Notes under the pieces: model-generated
Told to the model about the DNA's origin: nothing
The model's input: the letters and a program-made list of their open reading frames with translations, nothing else
Database searches by the model: none
Shown here: one piece after another, positions 11,400-22,099 of the stretch
How the letters are laid out: each line of letters begins with the position of its first letter
Numbering within the stretch: the first letter of the stretch is position 1
Source: Neoceratodus forsteri
Taxonomy: Eukaryota; Chordata; Ceratodontiformes; Ceratodontidae
DNA length: 64,000 nt
Direction of reading: 5' to 3'
Assembly: GCA_016271365.2 (NCBI GenBank)
Contig: CM057451.1
Location: forward strand, 364,767,501-364,831,500
Position numbers and translations under genes: made by a program

Positions 11400-11690
11400 T
11401 CTTCCTGGCTGAAATCATAGACCACCTTAAAGGTCAGTTAATACTGGGAGGTGATTTAAACATTATCATGCAACCCAATTTGGACTTGTCCAACCTGAGA
11501 AATCACTGCCAAACCAGTATAGCCAAATACCTTAAGGTGCAGCTGCAACATTTAGGCTTCACAGATATTTGGCGAAAACCTTTTCTGTCCTCCCCCAGAT
11601 ACACCTACCAGTCTGGTTGATTTCATACTTGCTCCAGACTGGACTATTTCATTACCACCTGTGAACACCTAACTACGGTACATGACATTC
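11400..11690 (+). pseudogene. L1 ORF2 endonuclease, C-terminal half (upstream of DIRS)
   Basis: The frame encodes IFLAEIIDHLKGQLILGGDLN, with the GGDLN block of the endonuclease (metal-coordinating Asp and Asn). Then come LGFTDIWR, the SPRYTYQ block, and SRLDYFITTCEH after one frame break at about 11620. This is the standard order of the L1 endonuclease C-terminal half. The frame is cut at about 11690 by the DIRS element. The continuation ILSDHHPI, including the conserved SDH histidine, is found at 17398-17430 on the other side. Confidence 0.85.
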
Positions 11691-11700
11691 AACAACATGA

Positions 11701-11849
11701 AGTCTTGCTGTATTCTGACAGTAGCAGTGAGTCCCAACCTTCAAACTGCCCTGGAGATGAAAGAGTTAACTTTCCATGCCAGGCATGGAACGCTGAGCTC
11801 AAGCTCGGTTGAGACTCTGTCTGTTGCTGTTTAAACTCAAACCATCGGA
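11701..11849 (+). repeat. DIRS left inverted terminal repeat
   Basis: It begins AGTCTTGCTGTATTCTGACA and is repeated in inverse orientation at 17192-17340 with about six differences over 149 bases. It contains the inner palindrome CCATGCCAGGCATGG. In DIRS elements the left repeat includes the start of the transcribed unit. Confidence 0.9.
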
Positions 11850-12248
11850 TTTTTTACTCCGCCTCACTGAACAGTCGCTCCAGAGATTTCTCCTTCTGCT
11901 TGGTTCAATTTGTTGGTTAAAGTACCGCTTTTCTCGGTTTATGACTGAATTTAAACCATAACCTGTCGGTTCAGTCTCTGTCTGTGGTATTGTGAGTACT
12001 AGATAGGTTATTTTTTGTCTATTCTGTATGGAACTTGTAAACGGTTCATCGGTTCGGTTTGAACTGATCGAGTTGTTTAAAAAATCTTAATTTGTACTTT
12101 TAGAGTGTGGTTACCGGTTCTTATCGGTTCTAAAAAAAACAGATTTTATTACATTTTTTTCCACAACCCGTGACACGGTCAGGAACCGATAAGAAGGTCT
12201 TGCCTGGCGGATTGCCATAAAAGGGTAAGTTTGGTTAGGACTGGCACA

Positions 12249-13783
12249 ATGTCTGAGAAACCCAAAAGAAAAACCGGACCCACTGGGTTTCAACACTGCA
12301 GTGTGTGTGGGGAAGTCTTTGCCAAGGCTGACCCCCACACCACCTGTGTTTATTGTCTGGGGGTTGATCACCTCAATGCAGACTGCCAGATTTGTAAAAA
12401 TTTCCCTGCAGCTACCCTAGAAAAGAGAGTTGGTAGGCTCAGGGAAAAGGAGGCCAAAAAGTCCGCTGAAGCAGATGGACAGCCCAGTTCGGTTCAAACC
12501 GAACCAGAAGGAATGCCCTCTGACCAGGGCGAGACTTCTTTGGGCAAAAGGAGAGCTGATTCTGAGGAGTCGGTTCCGGCTAAAAGACCTAGAAAAGAAA
12601 AATCAGCTGGTATGGAGCCAAAACTTTCCTCTCCATCCGCTGAAGAAATGGCCAAAGCAATCAAAATTGTTCAGTCGCTTTCCCCGGTTCTGACCGAACC
12701 GGCACCATCAGGCAGGCGCTCGGTTCGGCCAGTTCCACCGGTTCAAGAGTATGATTTAGAGGAATTTTATGAACCGGAGGAGGAGGAAGAGGAGTATGAG
12801 GAAAGTGAATGCGGTTTTGAAAGTCTGGATGTGCCTATTGACCCGGACATCTCCCCAGACAGACCTTCAGAGTGTCTCCTCCTAGGCTTTCTGAGTCCCC
12901 CCTCCCATTTCATGTTTTATAAAAAAGTGGCTGAAACCCTCCAGTTTCCTATGGAAGAAGCTGTGGATGACCAGGAGGAGCCTGACTATGTAGAAATGAT
13001 GGATATCCCAGAGTCTAGGAGGCTGTCCATTCCCTTGCACAAATCTTTTGGGAAACAGACATTTAAGATTTTAAAGACTCCTAACACTATACCTCCTGTG
13101 GATAAAAGAATGGACAAAAGGTATACTTTGTCAGGCTCAGACACGGAGTTCCTTACACAACAATGCAGCCATGTTGGGGTAGTGCAGGCTGCAGCCTGTG
13201 ATAAGGCAAATATTCCCTTGGTTTCACCCCCCCCCCGGACAAGGACTCCAGGAGGACTGATGCCATGGCAAAGAAACAGTACATGGCAGCATCCTTGGGA
13301 CTCAGACAGGCTAATTATATGGCCTATACTGCTAGGTATAGAAAATCCAGATGGGACACTGTTATGGCTTTAGCAAAACAGGTCCTTGGCCAGCTTGCCA
13401 AGGAGCTGGAGCAGGTGGCTGCTGATGGTATTGAGGCATCCAAGGTGCAATTCCATGCTGCAGTGGACTCCAATGATGTGTCACCTAGAGTCATGGCTAC
13501 ATCTGTGGCACTTCAAAGAATGGCTTGGCTTAGATGTATTAGCCTATCACAGGATACCCAGACTAAGGCCATGGATTTTCCTGTTGTGGGTAATTCTCTG
13601 TTTGGGGAGCAAACAGAGAATTACATGAAGAAAATGGATGAGTATAGGACCACCTATAGGAATGCATGGGCCAAGGAAAGGCAGGCCACTCCTCAAGGGC
13701 AGCTTCCCAGGGGTAGGGGCAGGCCTTTCATGAAGCCTTTTTCAAGCCCAGCCTCTCTGCTTATGCCCAGAGGGGTTCTTTAG
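12249..13783 (+). pseudogene. DIRS gag-like ORF1, one frameshift in a poly-C run
   Basis: The frame starts at ATG 12249 (MSEKPKRKTG). Residues about 15-50 hold paired cysteines (HCSVCGEVF, TTCVYCLGVDHLNADCQIC), a zinc-binding N-terminal module usual in DIRS gag. A central acidic tract (EEEEEEYEES) follows. The frame then breaks at the C-run 13228-13238. The downstream frame 13265-13783 carries the conserved gag C-terminal block: LRQANYMAYTARYRKSRWD, then SVALQRMAWLRCISLSQD. Together they give about 510 residues. The ORF lies 0.4 kb inside the left terminal repeat and 80 bases before the RT frame. The shift could be a mutation or a sequencing error in the homopolymer. Confidence 0.88.
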
Positions 13784-13867
13784 GAGAGGCAGACAGGGTA
13801 CAATCAGGCCTGCTTCCACCCCTCAGCCCAAAGCTCCCTGCCAAACAGGCAACCTGATGGGGTTGCC

Positions 13868-15552
13868 AGGGCCGATTCTCAGCTACCTGTAGGGGGCAGG
13901 CTAGCTTACTTTGTCCAGGACTGGGAGTCTCTGACATCAGACAAATGGGTCCTGGAAGTAGTAAGCCAGGGACTGGTTCTCAGCTTCAAAAAGTTTCCAA
14001 AGATGAGAACCAGATCCTTTCCACCTGCAAATCCATCAGAGACACTTGCCCCAGAGGCAGAGGTCTCTTCCCTCCTAGCTCTCAGAGCTGTGGAAAGGGT
14101 TCCACTCCTACACCAGGGCAAAGGGTTGTACTCCAGGTACTTCCTTACCCCAAAAAAGACAGGAGAATGGCGGCCCATCCTGGATCTCAGTTACTTAAAC
14201 AAGCACCTTTTAAAACCAAAATTCAAAATGGTGACTCTGGGAATTATTCTACCTTCTCTAAGGCCAGGGGACTGGCTAGTGTCCCTCGACCTCAAGGATG
14301 CCTACTTCCATATTCTCATCAGAAGCTTCCATCGAAAGTACCTCAGGTTCGAGCTGCTCTCAGGCCATTACCAGTTCAGAGCAATGTCCTTTGGCCTCAC
14401 CTCTGCTCCAAGGGTATTCACAAAATGCCTGGCAGTGGTAGTTGCTTCTCTAAGAAGGCAAAGGATTGCCATATTCCCTTACCTGGATGACTGGCTCATA
14501 GTAGGCCAGTCCCCAGACCAAGTCAGGTTACACTTACAGATAACTCAGCAACTGCTCACTTCTTTGGGTTTCCTTCTAAATCTTCCAAAATCAGTTCTAG
14601 AGCCTGTCCAGCTCCTCACCTTCATAGGTGCAGAGCTAGACATGGAAAAGGCCAGAGCCTTCCCTTCCTGGACAGGGCAAGGACCCTTGTCTCTCTGGCC
14701 TCCTCATTCACCCTGCAGATGTCTCGACCAGCAAGGCATTTTCTACAGCTCCTGGGGCACATGTCTGCTTCTACAGTAGTAGTGCAGGGAGCAAGATTTC
14801 AGATGAGGGACATTCAGTTCCATTTGAGAGCCTTCTGGTCTCAAAAGAAGGACCCTCTGACCAACATGATCCCAGTAACTCGAACCCTGATCCAGGCCCT
14901 ACAGTGGTGGCAGGTTCAGGACAATCTGAGACAAGGGGTTCCCTTTGTCACTCAGTCTCACTCTTTAATCCTTACTACAGATGCCTCCCTCTTGGGGTGG
15001 GGGACTCACATGGGCGACCTGACCACCCAGGGGTTGTGGTCCCCTCAGGAATCTCTGCTCCACATCAATCTGCTGGAACTCAGAGCAGCATTTCTAGCAC
15101 TTCAAGCTTTTTCCAAATCTGTTCAGAACAAAGTGATACAGGTCAGAACAGACAACACCACCACAATGTGGTACATCAACAAGCAAGGAGGCACTTGGTC
15201 TACGGCCTTGTGCACTGAAGCAATTAAGTTGTGGTCTCTGGCTTACTCCCTGAACACCTCCCTCATGGCAGTTCACCTCTCAGGCAAGGACAATGTCCTG
15301 GCAGATGCTCTCAGCAGGATTTCCCAGGGCCATGATGAATGGTCACTGGACCCCCTGGTCTTGGAAGTGGTATTTTCCAGATGGGGCACCCCTCAGATAG
15401 ATCTGTTTGCGGCCCCAGACAATCACCAACTTCCCCTTTTTTGTTGCAGACCCCCAGTGTTGGGCTCAGTCCCCCTGGTTGCCTTAGTTCTCAATTGGGA
15501 AGGGAAGTTCCTGTATGCTTTCCCCCCTTCCCTCTTCTGGTCAAAGTGCTAG
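13868..15552 (+). pseudogene. DIRS ORF2: reverse transcriptase and RNase H, one frameshift
   Basis: Coding begins near 13868 with GRLAYFVQDWESLTSDKWVL, the N-terminal block of DIRS RT. From 13980 the frame gives TPKKTGEWRPILDLSYLNK, SLDLKDAYFHI (first catalytic Asp) and the YLDD box at 14480-14491. A single-base shift near 14668 moves to the frame 14700-15552. That frame contains RNase H with TTDASLLGWG (Asp), LLELRAAFLAL (Glu), VRTDNTTTMWYIN (Asp) and NVLADALSR (Asp). The family copies its RNA and degrades the template strand. Order and length match DIRS. The methyltransferase-like domain of some DIRS elements was not seen. Confidence 0.92.
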
Positions 15553-15790
15553 TCAAAATCAGATCTCAATCCTGCAGGATGATCCTGATTGTTCCAGACT
15601 GGGCCAGACAGCCCTGGTATCCACTCCTACTGTCCTTAGCAGTCCATCTTCCCCTGTGTCTTCCCAGGAATTACAACCTGTTAACCTGTGCTCAGGGGCG
15701 GGTTTGGTACCCTAACCTCAAATCTCTCAATCTCAAGGCCTGGCTCTTGAAGAGTTAGAGTTTGCTGATTTACACCTCTCCCAAGGTGTA

Positions 15791-16789
15791 ATGGATATCC
15801 TGAAGGCTTCTAGAAAACCTTCCACCAGGGCTACTTATAATTCCAAATGGAAAATATTTTCCATATGGTGCTCTGGGAAGCATATTTCCCCAGAATCTGT
15901 TGATCTGCCCACAGTCCTTGATTATATGGTCCATTTAAATAGCTTGTGGCTGAGACCAGCTACACTGAAGGTGCATCTGGCAGCTGTGTCTGCTTTTATT
16001 TCAGCAGGTAAGCCCTCTTCTCTTTCAGCTCACCCTGTATTCTCAAAGTTTTTCAAGAGATTGCTTCACACCAACCCTCCATTTAGGGACCCTGCCCCTG
16101 CTTGGGACCTTAATGTTTGCATTGCTCAGCTTATGCAACCCCCTTTTGAGCCTTTGTCTTCAGCAGAGCTTAAGTACTTGACTTGGAAAACTGTGTTTCT
16201 GGTAGCCATCACTTCTGCCAGATGCATAAGTGAATTACAAGCTTTGTCAGTGGAGCCTGATTTTATCTCCTTTCATAGAGATAAGGAGGTCCTCAGGACT
16301 AACAGGAAGTTCTTGCCTAAGGTGGTTTCAGATTTCCACCTTAATCAATCTATGTCTCTTCCAGTGTACTTCACTGACCATTCCTCCTCTGGCAGAGGAG
16401 GCTGCACAGTTAGATGTGAAAAGAGCCCTTAGCTACTATAGAGCGTACCAAGGGTCACAGGTTTGACTCCTCCAACTGTTCCTCACTTATGGTGAGGTTG
16501 GTAAAGGAAACCTGCCACTAAAAGATCCATTGCCAGGTGGATTGTCTCTTGTATCCAATTTGTTATGAAAACTGGAGTACGGTTCCTCCCTCAGGCCTGA
16601 AGGCTCACTCTACCAGAGGTACAGCTGCTTCCCTGGCTGCTGCCAGGGACATCCCTATTCTAGAGATATGTCAAGCAGCTACCTGGAAAACAGTTCACAC
16701 TTTTACCAAGCATTACTCCCTGGACATCCAGGCTAGGAGTGATGCTCAGTTTGGCACAGCTGTGCTTCAGACCCTATTTCCTAAGTAGG
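15791..16789 (+). pseudogene. DIRS tyrosine recombinase, one frameshift region
   Basis: The frame 15791-16432 encodes the N-terminal SAM-like DNA-binding part (STRATYNSKWKIFSIWC) and the first catalytic Arg in VAITSARCISELQAL. After breaks near 16390-16540 the C-terminal catalytic part continues at 16537-16789. There it shows the H-x-x-R motif in LKAHSTRGTAASLA and the Tyr nucleophile context WKTVHTFTKHYSLD. So the R, HxxR and Y residues of the family are all visible. The enzyme would integrate the circular DNA intermediate by site-specific strand exchange. About 330 residues is normal for this group. The broken middle makes the copy non-functional. Confidence 0.9.
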
Positions 16790-16825
16790 TTCTGTCCCTC
16801 CTCCATGGAGGTACTGCTTTGTAGT

Positions 16826-16930
16826 CTGCTACTGTAAGAATACAGCAAGACTTCATGTTGTTTGAAGAAAAAAATTACTCACCTTAGTAATGCTGTTTCT
16901 TCTAATGGAGTCTTGCTGTATTCTGACCTA
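16826..16930 (+). repeat. DIRS internal complementary region
   Basis: 16826-16865 is the reverse complement of the left end (CAACATGAAGTCTTGCTG). The adjoining 16866-16930 is the reverse complement of the right end (GGTGAGTAATTTTTT through CATTAGAAGAAAC). It thus fuses both ends head to tail, as in the DIRS replication model, where it templates circularisation. The remainder of 16790-17191 is 3' non-coding sequence. Confidence 0.88.
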
Positions 16931-17191
16931 CCCCCCTGCCTGCCCCTCTCAGAACCTCTGTTTTTGGGATGTGGGTGGGCAGTGCAGTGTTGGCACTCAG
17001 TAGGAGCCCACCTTTTTGTTTTCACCCCCTTCTTTCTTGGGTTGAGTTGGTGTTGTGTTTTCATTTTTTGGGTCTCCTGACTTGAGTCTTTGTTTTGGGA
17101 CCAAAAAAATGTGTTTTATGTTTAGTAGCCAGTTGGCTAGTGTAGGTTTACAGCTTCCACACAGGACCTTAGTGAGTTTAGCTTGTAAAGA

Positions 17192-17340
17192 TCTGACGGT
17201 TTGAGTTTAAACAGCAACAGACAGAGTCTCAACCGAGCTCAAGCTCAGCATTCCATGCCTGGCATGGAAAGTTAACTCTTTCATCTCCAGGGCAGTTCGA
17301 AGGTTGGGACTCACTGCTACTGTCAGAATACAGCAAGACT
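17192..17340 (-). repeat. DIRS right inverted terminal repeat
   Basis: This is the inverse of 11701-11849. The sequence outside it (17341-17383, with ACTAAGGTGAGTAATTTTTTCTT) is the right-end extension matched by the internal complementary region. L1 coding sequence resumes immediately at about 17384. Confidence 0.9.
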
Positions 17341-17383
17341 CCATTAGAAGAAACAACATTACTAAGGTGAGTAATTTTTTCTT

Positions 17384-20300
17384 ATCATCCATCCAAAAAT
17401 ACTGTCAGACCACCACCCCATATCATTAAAACTCGAGTTGGGTAAATAGTCTAAAAATACACTCTGGAGATTAAACCCCTTGATTCTAAAAGATAAAAAA
17501 TTTGTAAAAAAAATGAAAGACAGACTTATACAATTTTTGGGGAGAAAATGCCTCCCCTGAAATACCAGAGGCTATTTGCTGGGATGCCATGAAGGCAACG
17601 ATTGGGGGGAAATCATCTCCTATACATCCCACAGGAAAAAGAAACAAGAAAATGAATATAGGGAACTAATGACAACCTTACAAAATTACCAATTAATGTA
17701 CGGGGAAGGGGATAGAGACCTCCAAATAAAAATAAGGGACACCAAGGTGGCAATTCAGGGAATACTAGATGTTAGAATTCAGCAGACACCGATCTATCTG
17801 AAAGTATCAGAATATGAAGGGGGGCAGGGGGTATGAGACGATTGGCCTGCAAATTGCGAGCCCCCCAAAAAACGGCTACCATTCTTAAAATTAAAAATCC
17901 CCAAACAGGGTGACTTACTCACAGAGAGGATGACATACGTCAAATATTTACAAATTACTATTGGGACCTGTATAAGAGGGAGGATCAGACCACCCCTGAG
18001 CAATGGCAACGTTTTTTGGGGCAGCTGAAACTTCCAACCTAACCTAAGGAAACACAAGCCCAAACACTGGTAGCCCAGATCACAGCAGACGAGGTTGCTG
18101 CAGCTCTTAAGAATCAAGCCACTAACCATTGTCCTAGGCCAGACAGCTTTCCCAGCAAATGGTACAAAAACTTTCAAACAGAACTGCTCCCTAGACTCCA
18201 TCCATTGTTCTGGGAATTAGCTGGAGGAGCTTCTGCACTGCCATCATGGGACTTTGTCATGATCACAGCTATACCTGAACCAGATAAAAACAAAACTGAA
18301 CCATCCTCCTACTGCCCTAATTCCTTATTAAATAATGATTATAAAATCTTTATGGCTATCTGGGTGAGGAGATTGGAACATATCCTTCCGACAATAATCC
18401 ATTCGGACCAGGAAGGGTTTATAAAAAAACAAAGCACAACTGATAATATAAGGAAAACCCTGAAACTAATAGAATACATACAACAAAGACAGATCCCTGC
18501 AGCTTTTCTTAGTTTGGACGCAGACAAGGCGTTTGACAGGGTGTCCTGGAATTTTCTCTGGGACACGCTACGGGCGCTTCATTTCCCAGAGACCCTGATC
18601 AAAAGTCTTAGGCTCATTTATGACACGCCCAAAGCCTATGTCCGCATCAGTGGAGGTGTCTCTTCCCCTTTTCCACTTTTCCAGGGCACCCGATAGGGTT
18701 GCCCATTATCCCCACTTCTTTTTGCAATTTACATAGAGTCCCTGGCGATCACTTTGCAGTCATCCCCAGACCTTGAGGGTGTCTCATTTCATCAGAGCGA
18801 ATGCAGGCTTAGCTTATTTGCTGATGACCACCTCCTATCACTCCTCTCACCAACCCAATCAATTCCAACAGCGTGGAAGATACTACAACAATTCAAACAG
18901 GTAGCAGGATTTAAATTAAACACTACAAAAATTGTGGTGCTTTTGTACAATTATACCCCCCCTAATTCTTTAAAGAAAGCCCTTCCCCTAAAATGGGGAT
19001 CCACCAAAACCAAATACTTGGGAATTCATATTTCTTTGGACTTGGGAGTCCTGGATATATTGAATTATGAACCAGTAACAAAGATGATTCTGAAAGACTT
19101 TCAATGGTGAAAATTAACTCTTACTTTCTTCCAAAGAATAGAAGCAATTCGTATGAATGTCCTTCCCCGTCTATCATACCTGTTTCAGAATATTCCTTTT
19201 TTTCCATCAGCATTTCTTTTTAAGTCATGGGACACCATGATTTCAGGCTTTATTTGGGGACATAGCCACCCACCAAATACGCCTGAGTTTACTAAAATTG
19301 TCTCTAAAACAGAGGGGAGCAAACTCGCCGGATCTACACCTGCATGCAGAAGCTGCTTTTCTGTGCCTTCACTTGCTATGACTGTCCCGGAGCTATGTTA
19401 CACAATGTAAAACACTAGAGTTTCATATTAATGACCTTCATGCCATTAAAGAAAATACTGTTTTTCTCTCAAGATCAATCCTCGCCACTAAAAGACTTCT
19501 CAAATATAACGGCACAGGTCCTAAAAATATGGTTTAAAATCTGGAAATCAAAAATTGTCCTTACTACATATGAATATTGTAAAATTCTTTCAGGGGATGA
19601 TTTGTTCATTCCCTCTAAATCTGACTTGACTTTTGTAAAGTGGTGCCGTTTGGGACTGGAACATCTATTCCAGTTCTTGGGGCAATCCGGTGTTCTGCCG
19701 TTCGAAGAATTAACACTTAAATATAACATTCCAAGCACTGATTTATTTAGGTATTTCCAAGTTCAAAATTATATTTTACAAAGTAGAGTGATCTAAGCCA
19801 AGATTATATGTCTGACCCCTTCCCTACTGAAAATGTACATGGACCATATCCAGGGGAATCGCTGGGACCATTTAATAGGATCCCTGTATAAAATCATGAG
19901 AGATTTAACCTCTGAGTCAATAGACTCGATCCGATTGAGTTGGAGTGGGGACCTTGTTCTGGAGGTTTTGGGGGAACAATGGGAGGAACCGGCTTTAGCA
20001 GCAGTTAAGATTACCTCTGCAAATCTATGGAGGGAATTTTCATGGAAGTGTCATTATAGATATTTCAGATCACCTGCAAGGCTTATTAAATACTTGCCAG
20101 AAAGTTCTGGGAAATGCTGGAGGGGTTGTGGGTGTTCTCTAGCTGATTTGGGTCACATAATGTGGAATTGCCCCATTCTTATGCCATTTTGATGTCTTTG
20201 CAAAAAGATATGTCGGATTGTTTGGGGGAACCAGTTGCTCTTACAGTAGAAATGTTCTTATTACTTATATACCCAGAACACACTCCCTCTTGGTCCGAAA

Positions 20301-20435
20301 CACTGCTCCCGATCTGCCTTCTAGCTGCAAAAAAAAGCTATTACAAGATGGTAGATGACCCAGGGGTCCCTATTTTACAGGAATATAGAGATATCCTGGT
20401 GAACATTTACAAAAATGGAAAGTTTAATAGCTAAA
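17384..20435 (+). pseudogene. L1 ORF2 from endonuclease end to C-terminus, multiple breaks
   Basis: After the DIRS insertion the frame resumes with the endonuclease terminus ILSDHHPISLKLELG, then a linker (17576-17836). The RT palm is at 18205-18696, with SLDADKAFDRVSW. A TAG at 18694-18696 replaces the conserved Gln of the RQGCPLSP block. Reading on, the FADD box lies at 18817-18828. Thumb blocks follow (TKYLGIHISLDLG, RMNVLPRLSYLFQN). The C-terminal CWRGCGCSLADLGHIMWNCP zinc-knuckle is near 20118-20180. Five or more stops or shifts disable it. Domain order is that of L1 ORF2p. Confidence 0.87.
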
Positions 20436-20744
20436 ATGAAGGATAAGGAACAACAATTTTGGACTAGATGGCAGAGATGGATTATTCACCAGATGGCAGT
20501 GGGTCAGGACTTTTGGCCCTAAATTCGGGGAACAAGGGATTCGGGAGGTGGGTGGGGACTGTAGGGGTTAGAGATTTATGTGTAACCTCCTTTATTGTAT
20601 ATACCTTATTACACTGTGTATGGACTCTGTACACACTTGTACTCATAATGACTTTAAGTTCTACTTGTGTCATTTTATTTTTGTTTTTAAAAGAAAATAG
20701 CAATATAATAAAAATAAATTAAAAAGAATAATAATACATGTTCT

Positions 20745-20985
20745 GGTGATCTTCTGGTATGCCAGGCTGATAGCAGCAAGGCACAAGGGGAAAAACAAAC
20801 TTTCCTACCCATATAAGATCTAAGTCACCTATGATTAGGCACTATTAAATGACTTGCATAATAATGCACACACCCGTCATTTAATAGTGCCTAATCAAAG
20901 GTCGCCTATATCTTTTAAGGATAGGAAAGTCCATCTTTCTCCTTGTTCCCTGTTGCTATCAGCCTGACTTACTGGAAATATTTGT
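20745..20985. repeat. Centre of the foldback: ~110-bp arms around a 22-base loop
   Basis: TGATTAGGCACTATTAAATGAC at 20832-20853 pairs with its inverse at 20876-20897. Pairing continues outward through AGGCTGATAGC on both sides. As single-stranded DNA or RNA this would form a long hairpin. It is the innermost part of the 4351-22086 inverted repeat. Confidence 0.85.
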
Positions 20986-21359
20986 TTATTTTTGATATGT
21001 CAAAAAACTCAGGGACTGTACTACCTGCATTCATGATGCAGAAGGGTGATGAGCTCACCAGTTTTTGGTGTGGGGAGAAGGAGTGAAGAATGAATACCAG
21101 AGGGTGACTGAGAAGGCCACTCCTGCAAGGTACTGCTATATTTTGGGAAGGGGGAAGACAGGAGGGGAAAAATATGGGCAAATCACTGTGAGATATAAGA
21201 CAGGGGGGCTGCCAGCACCACGATCACTACCTCCTGACCTCACTGTCCTGGCCAACATTCCCCTTCCTATAAAACCAGTTCATGCAATTGTCCAAGGCTG
21301 TGTGTGGATATTAATGTGTGAAGTGGCTGCCACTACATGTTCAGTCACTTCACTACCAG

Positions 21360-21445
21360 TCTAGAATTGCTCATAAAGCACTTTGGGATACAATGTGTAT
21401 GAAAAGCATTATATAATGCTGATTCTTATTATCATTATTATTTCT
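21360..21445 (+). mobile_element. SINE/LINE 3' tail (V-SINE or L2-like) in the right arm
   Basis: The sequence AAAGCACTTTGGGATACAATG, then GTATGAAAAGCATTATATAATGC and an ATT-repeat end (CTTATTATCATTATTATT), is the widespread vertebrate tail motif AAGCGCTTTG...AAAGCGCTATATAA. The unit is short and its 5' part was not identified. It interrupts the homology of the foldback's right arm. Confidence 0.6.
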
Positions 21446-21537
21446 TATGGAAAAAGAAGACAAGACAAGCATATTTTTGATTTCAGAGAAAGCATGAACT
21501 CTGGCATTGGACTACACAAGAACTTTGTTACAAACAA

Positions 21538-21822
21538 GTGGTGGATCTAGGGGGTGGTGAAGGGTGCGGCTGCACCCTCCCCCCCCCCACTGTAACTTAC
21601 TTGCTTGCTGCTGTTGCAGTTCACTTTATTGAAGAAGTCTGATTTATTGGTTGTACAAATGTTTACATTCATAACTATGGATTACATTTGTAGGCAATGT
21701 CAAAAACATACTAAAAAAGAATAATAGCAGACAATATAAAGGTTTAATAAAAATGTTAAAAAGCGCATATCAAGTATGCACACCACCCCAGCACCCCCAT
21801 TGTAACATCCTGGATCCGCCAC
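21538..21822. mobile_element. MITE-like insertion with 14-bp terminal inverted repeats
   Basis: The left end GTGGTGGATCTAGG and the inverse of the right end GTGGCGGATCCAGG match at 12 of 14 bases. GGGTG-rich sequence follows inside both ends. The 285-bp segment has no coding capacity and sits exactly where homology between the foldback arms is interrupted. The terminal sequence resembles hAT-type MITEs. The expected 8-bp TSD is not clear (ACAAACAA versus AACCACTA). Confidence 0.6.
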
Positions 21823-22099
21823 AACCACTAGACCACCAGGTTATTTAAGATTTGTACTGCACTGTGGTTTGCCAAAGAGAAAGTCGGTTGGATTAAAACA
21901 CAATTTCAGCATGTTAAAGTTAACAAAATGAATAGAACCATAGCCTAACATATGTATTGATCAAAATAATACACATGGTTTTGACCATTTTGGTGCAACA
22001 ATTCTATGCAAAGGGGGGAAAAAAGAACTAGTTAGCACTATTGAGAGCCATATAGCTGTCTGACTCTGGCTCCAATGATGTCATCACTTAACACATTTG

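Larger units (their letters stand above)
11690..17383 (+). mobile_element. DIRS tyrosine-recombinase retrotransposon
   Basis: The 5.7-kb element has all the marks of DIRS: inverted terminal repeats (11701-11849 and 17192-17340), an internal complementary region at 16826-16930, and a gag-like frame. It also has a reverse transcriptase/RNase H frame with a YLDD box and a tyrosine recombinase frame. There are no LTRs, integrase or TSD. Reverse transcripts of this group are circularised and integrated by the recombinase. The internal complementary region reads across the joined ends of the circle, which lets me place the termini at about 11690 and 17383. All three frames carry single-base shifts or stops, so this copy is probably inactive, although the terminal repeats are still about 96 percent identical. 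Confidence 0.93.
11397..20726 (+). mobile_element. 5'-truncated L1-type LINE split by a DIRS element
   Basis: The element begins within the endonuclease (11397) and ends with an A-rich AATAAAAATAAATTAAAAAG at about 20705-20726. An imperfect TSD flanks it: AATAATAAATG at 11386-11396 and AATAATAATACATG at 20727-20740. Between them lies a DIRS insertion at 11690-17383; without it the L1 is about 3.6 kb. The reading direction and domain order are continuous across the insertion. The L1 itself is nested in the left arm of the foldback repeat. Its ORF2 is diverged from the L1 at 5183-10804, so it represents another lineage. Confidence 0.85.
4351..22086. repeat. Long inverted-repeat (foldback) element, arms interrupted by nested insertions
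   Basis: Sequence starting TGATGACATCATTGGAGCC at 4351 reappears inverted, ending at 22086. Matching blocks continue inward: 4351-4735 pairs with 21445-21537 plus 21823-22086; 11130-11385 pairs with 20990-21245; and 20745-20853 pairs with 20876-20985 around a 22-base loop at 20854-20875. By eye the arms are about 80-85 percent identical. The left arm is split by two L1s (5183-10804 and 11397-20726). The right arm carries a MITE at 21538-21822 and a LINE/SINE tail at about 21360-21445. About 700 bases of the left arm (roughly 4740-5165 and 10823-11110) have no clear partner on the right. No coding capacity or TSD was found, so it could be a foldback transposon or an inverted duplication. Confidence 0.78.

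Noticed and set aside
12218..12231. AAGGGTAAGT splice-donor-like sequence just before the DIRS gag ATG
   Set aside because: One consensus-like word without a matching acceptor or evidence of splicing.
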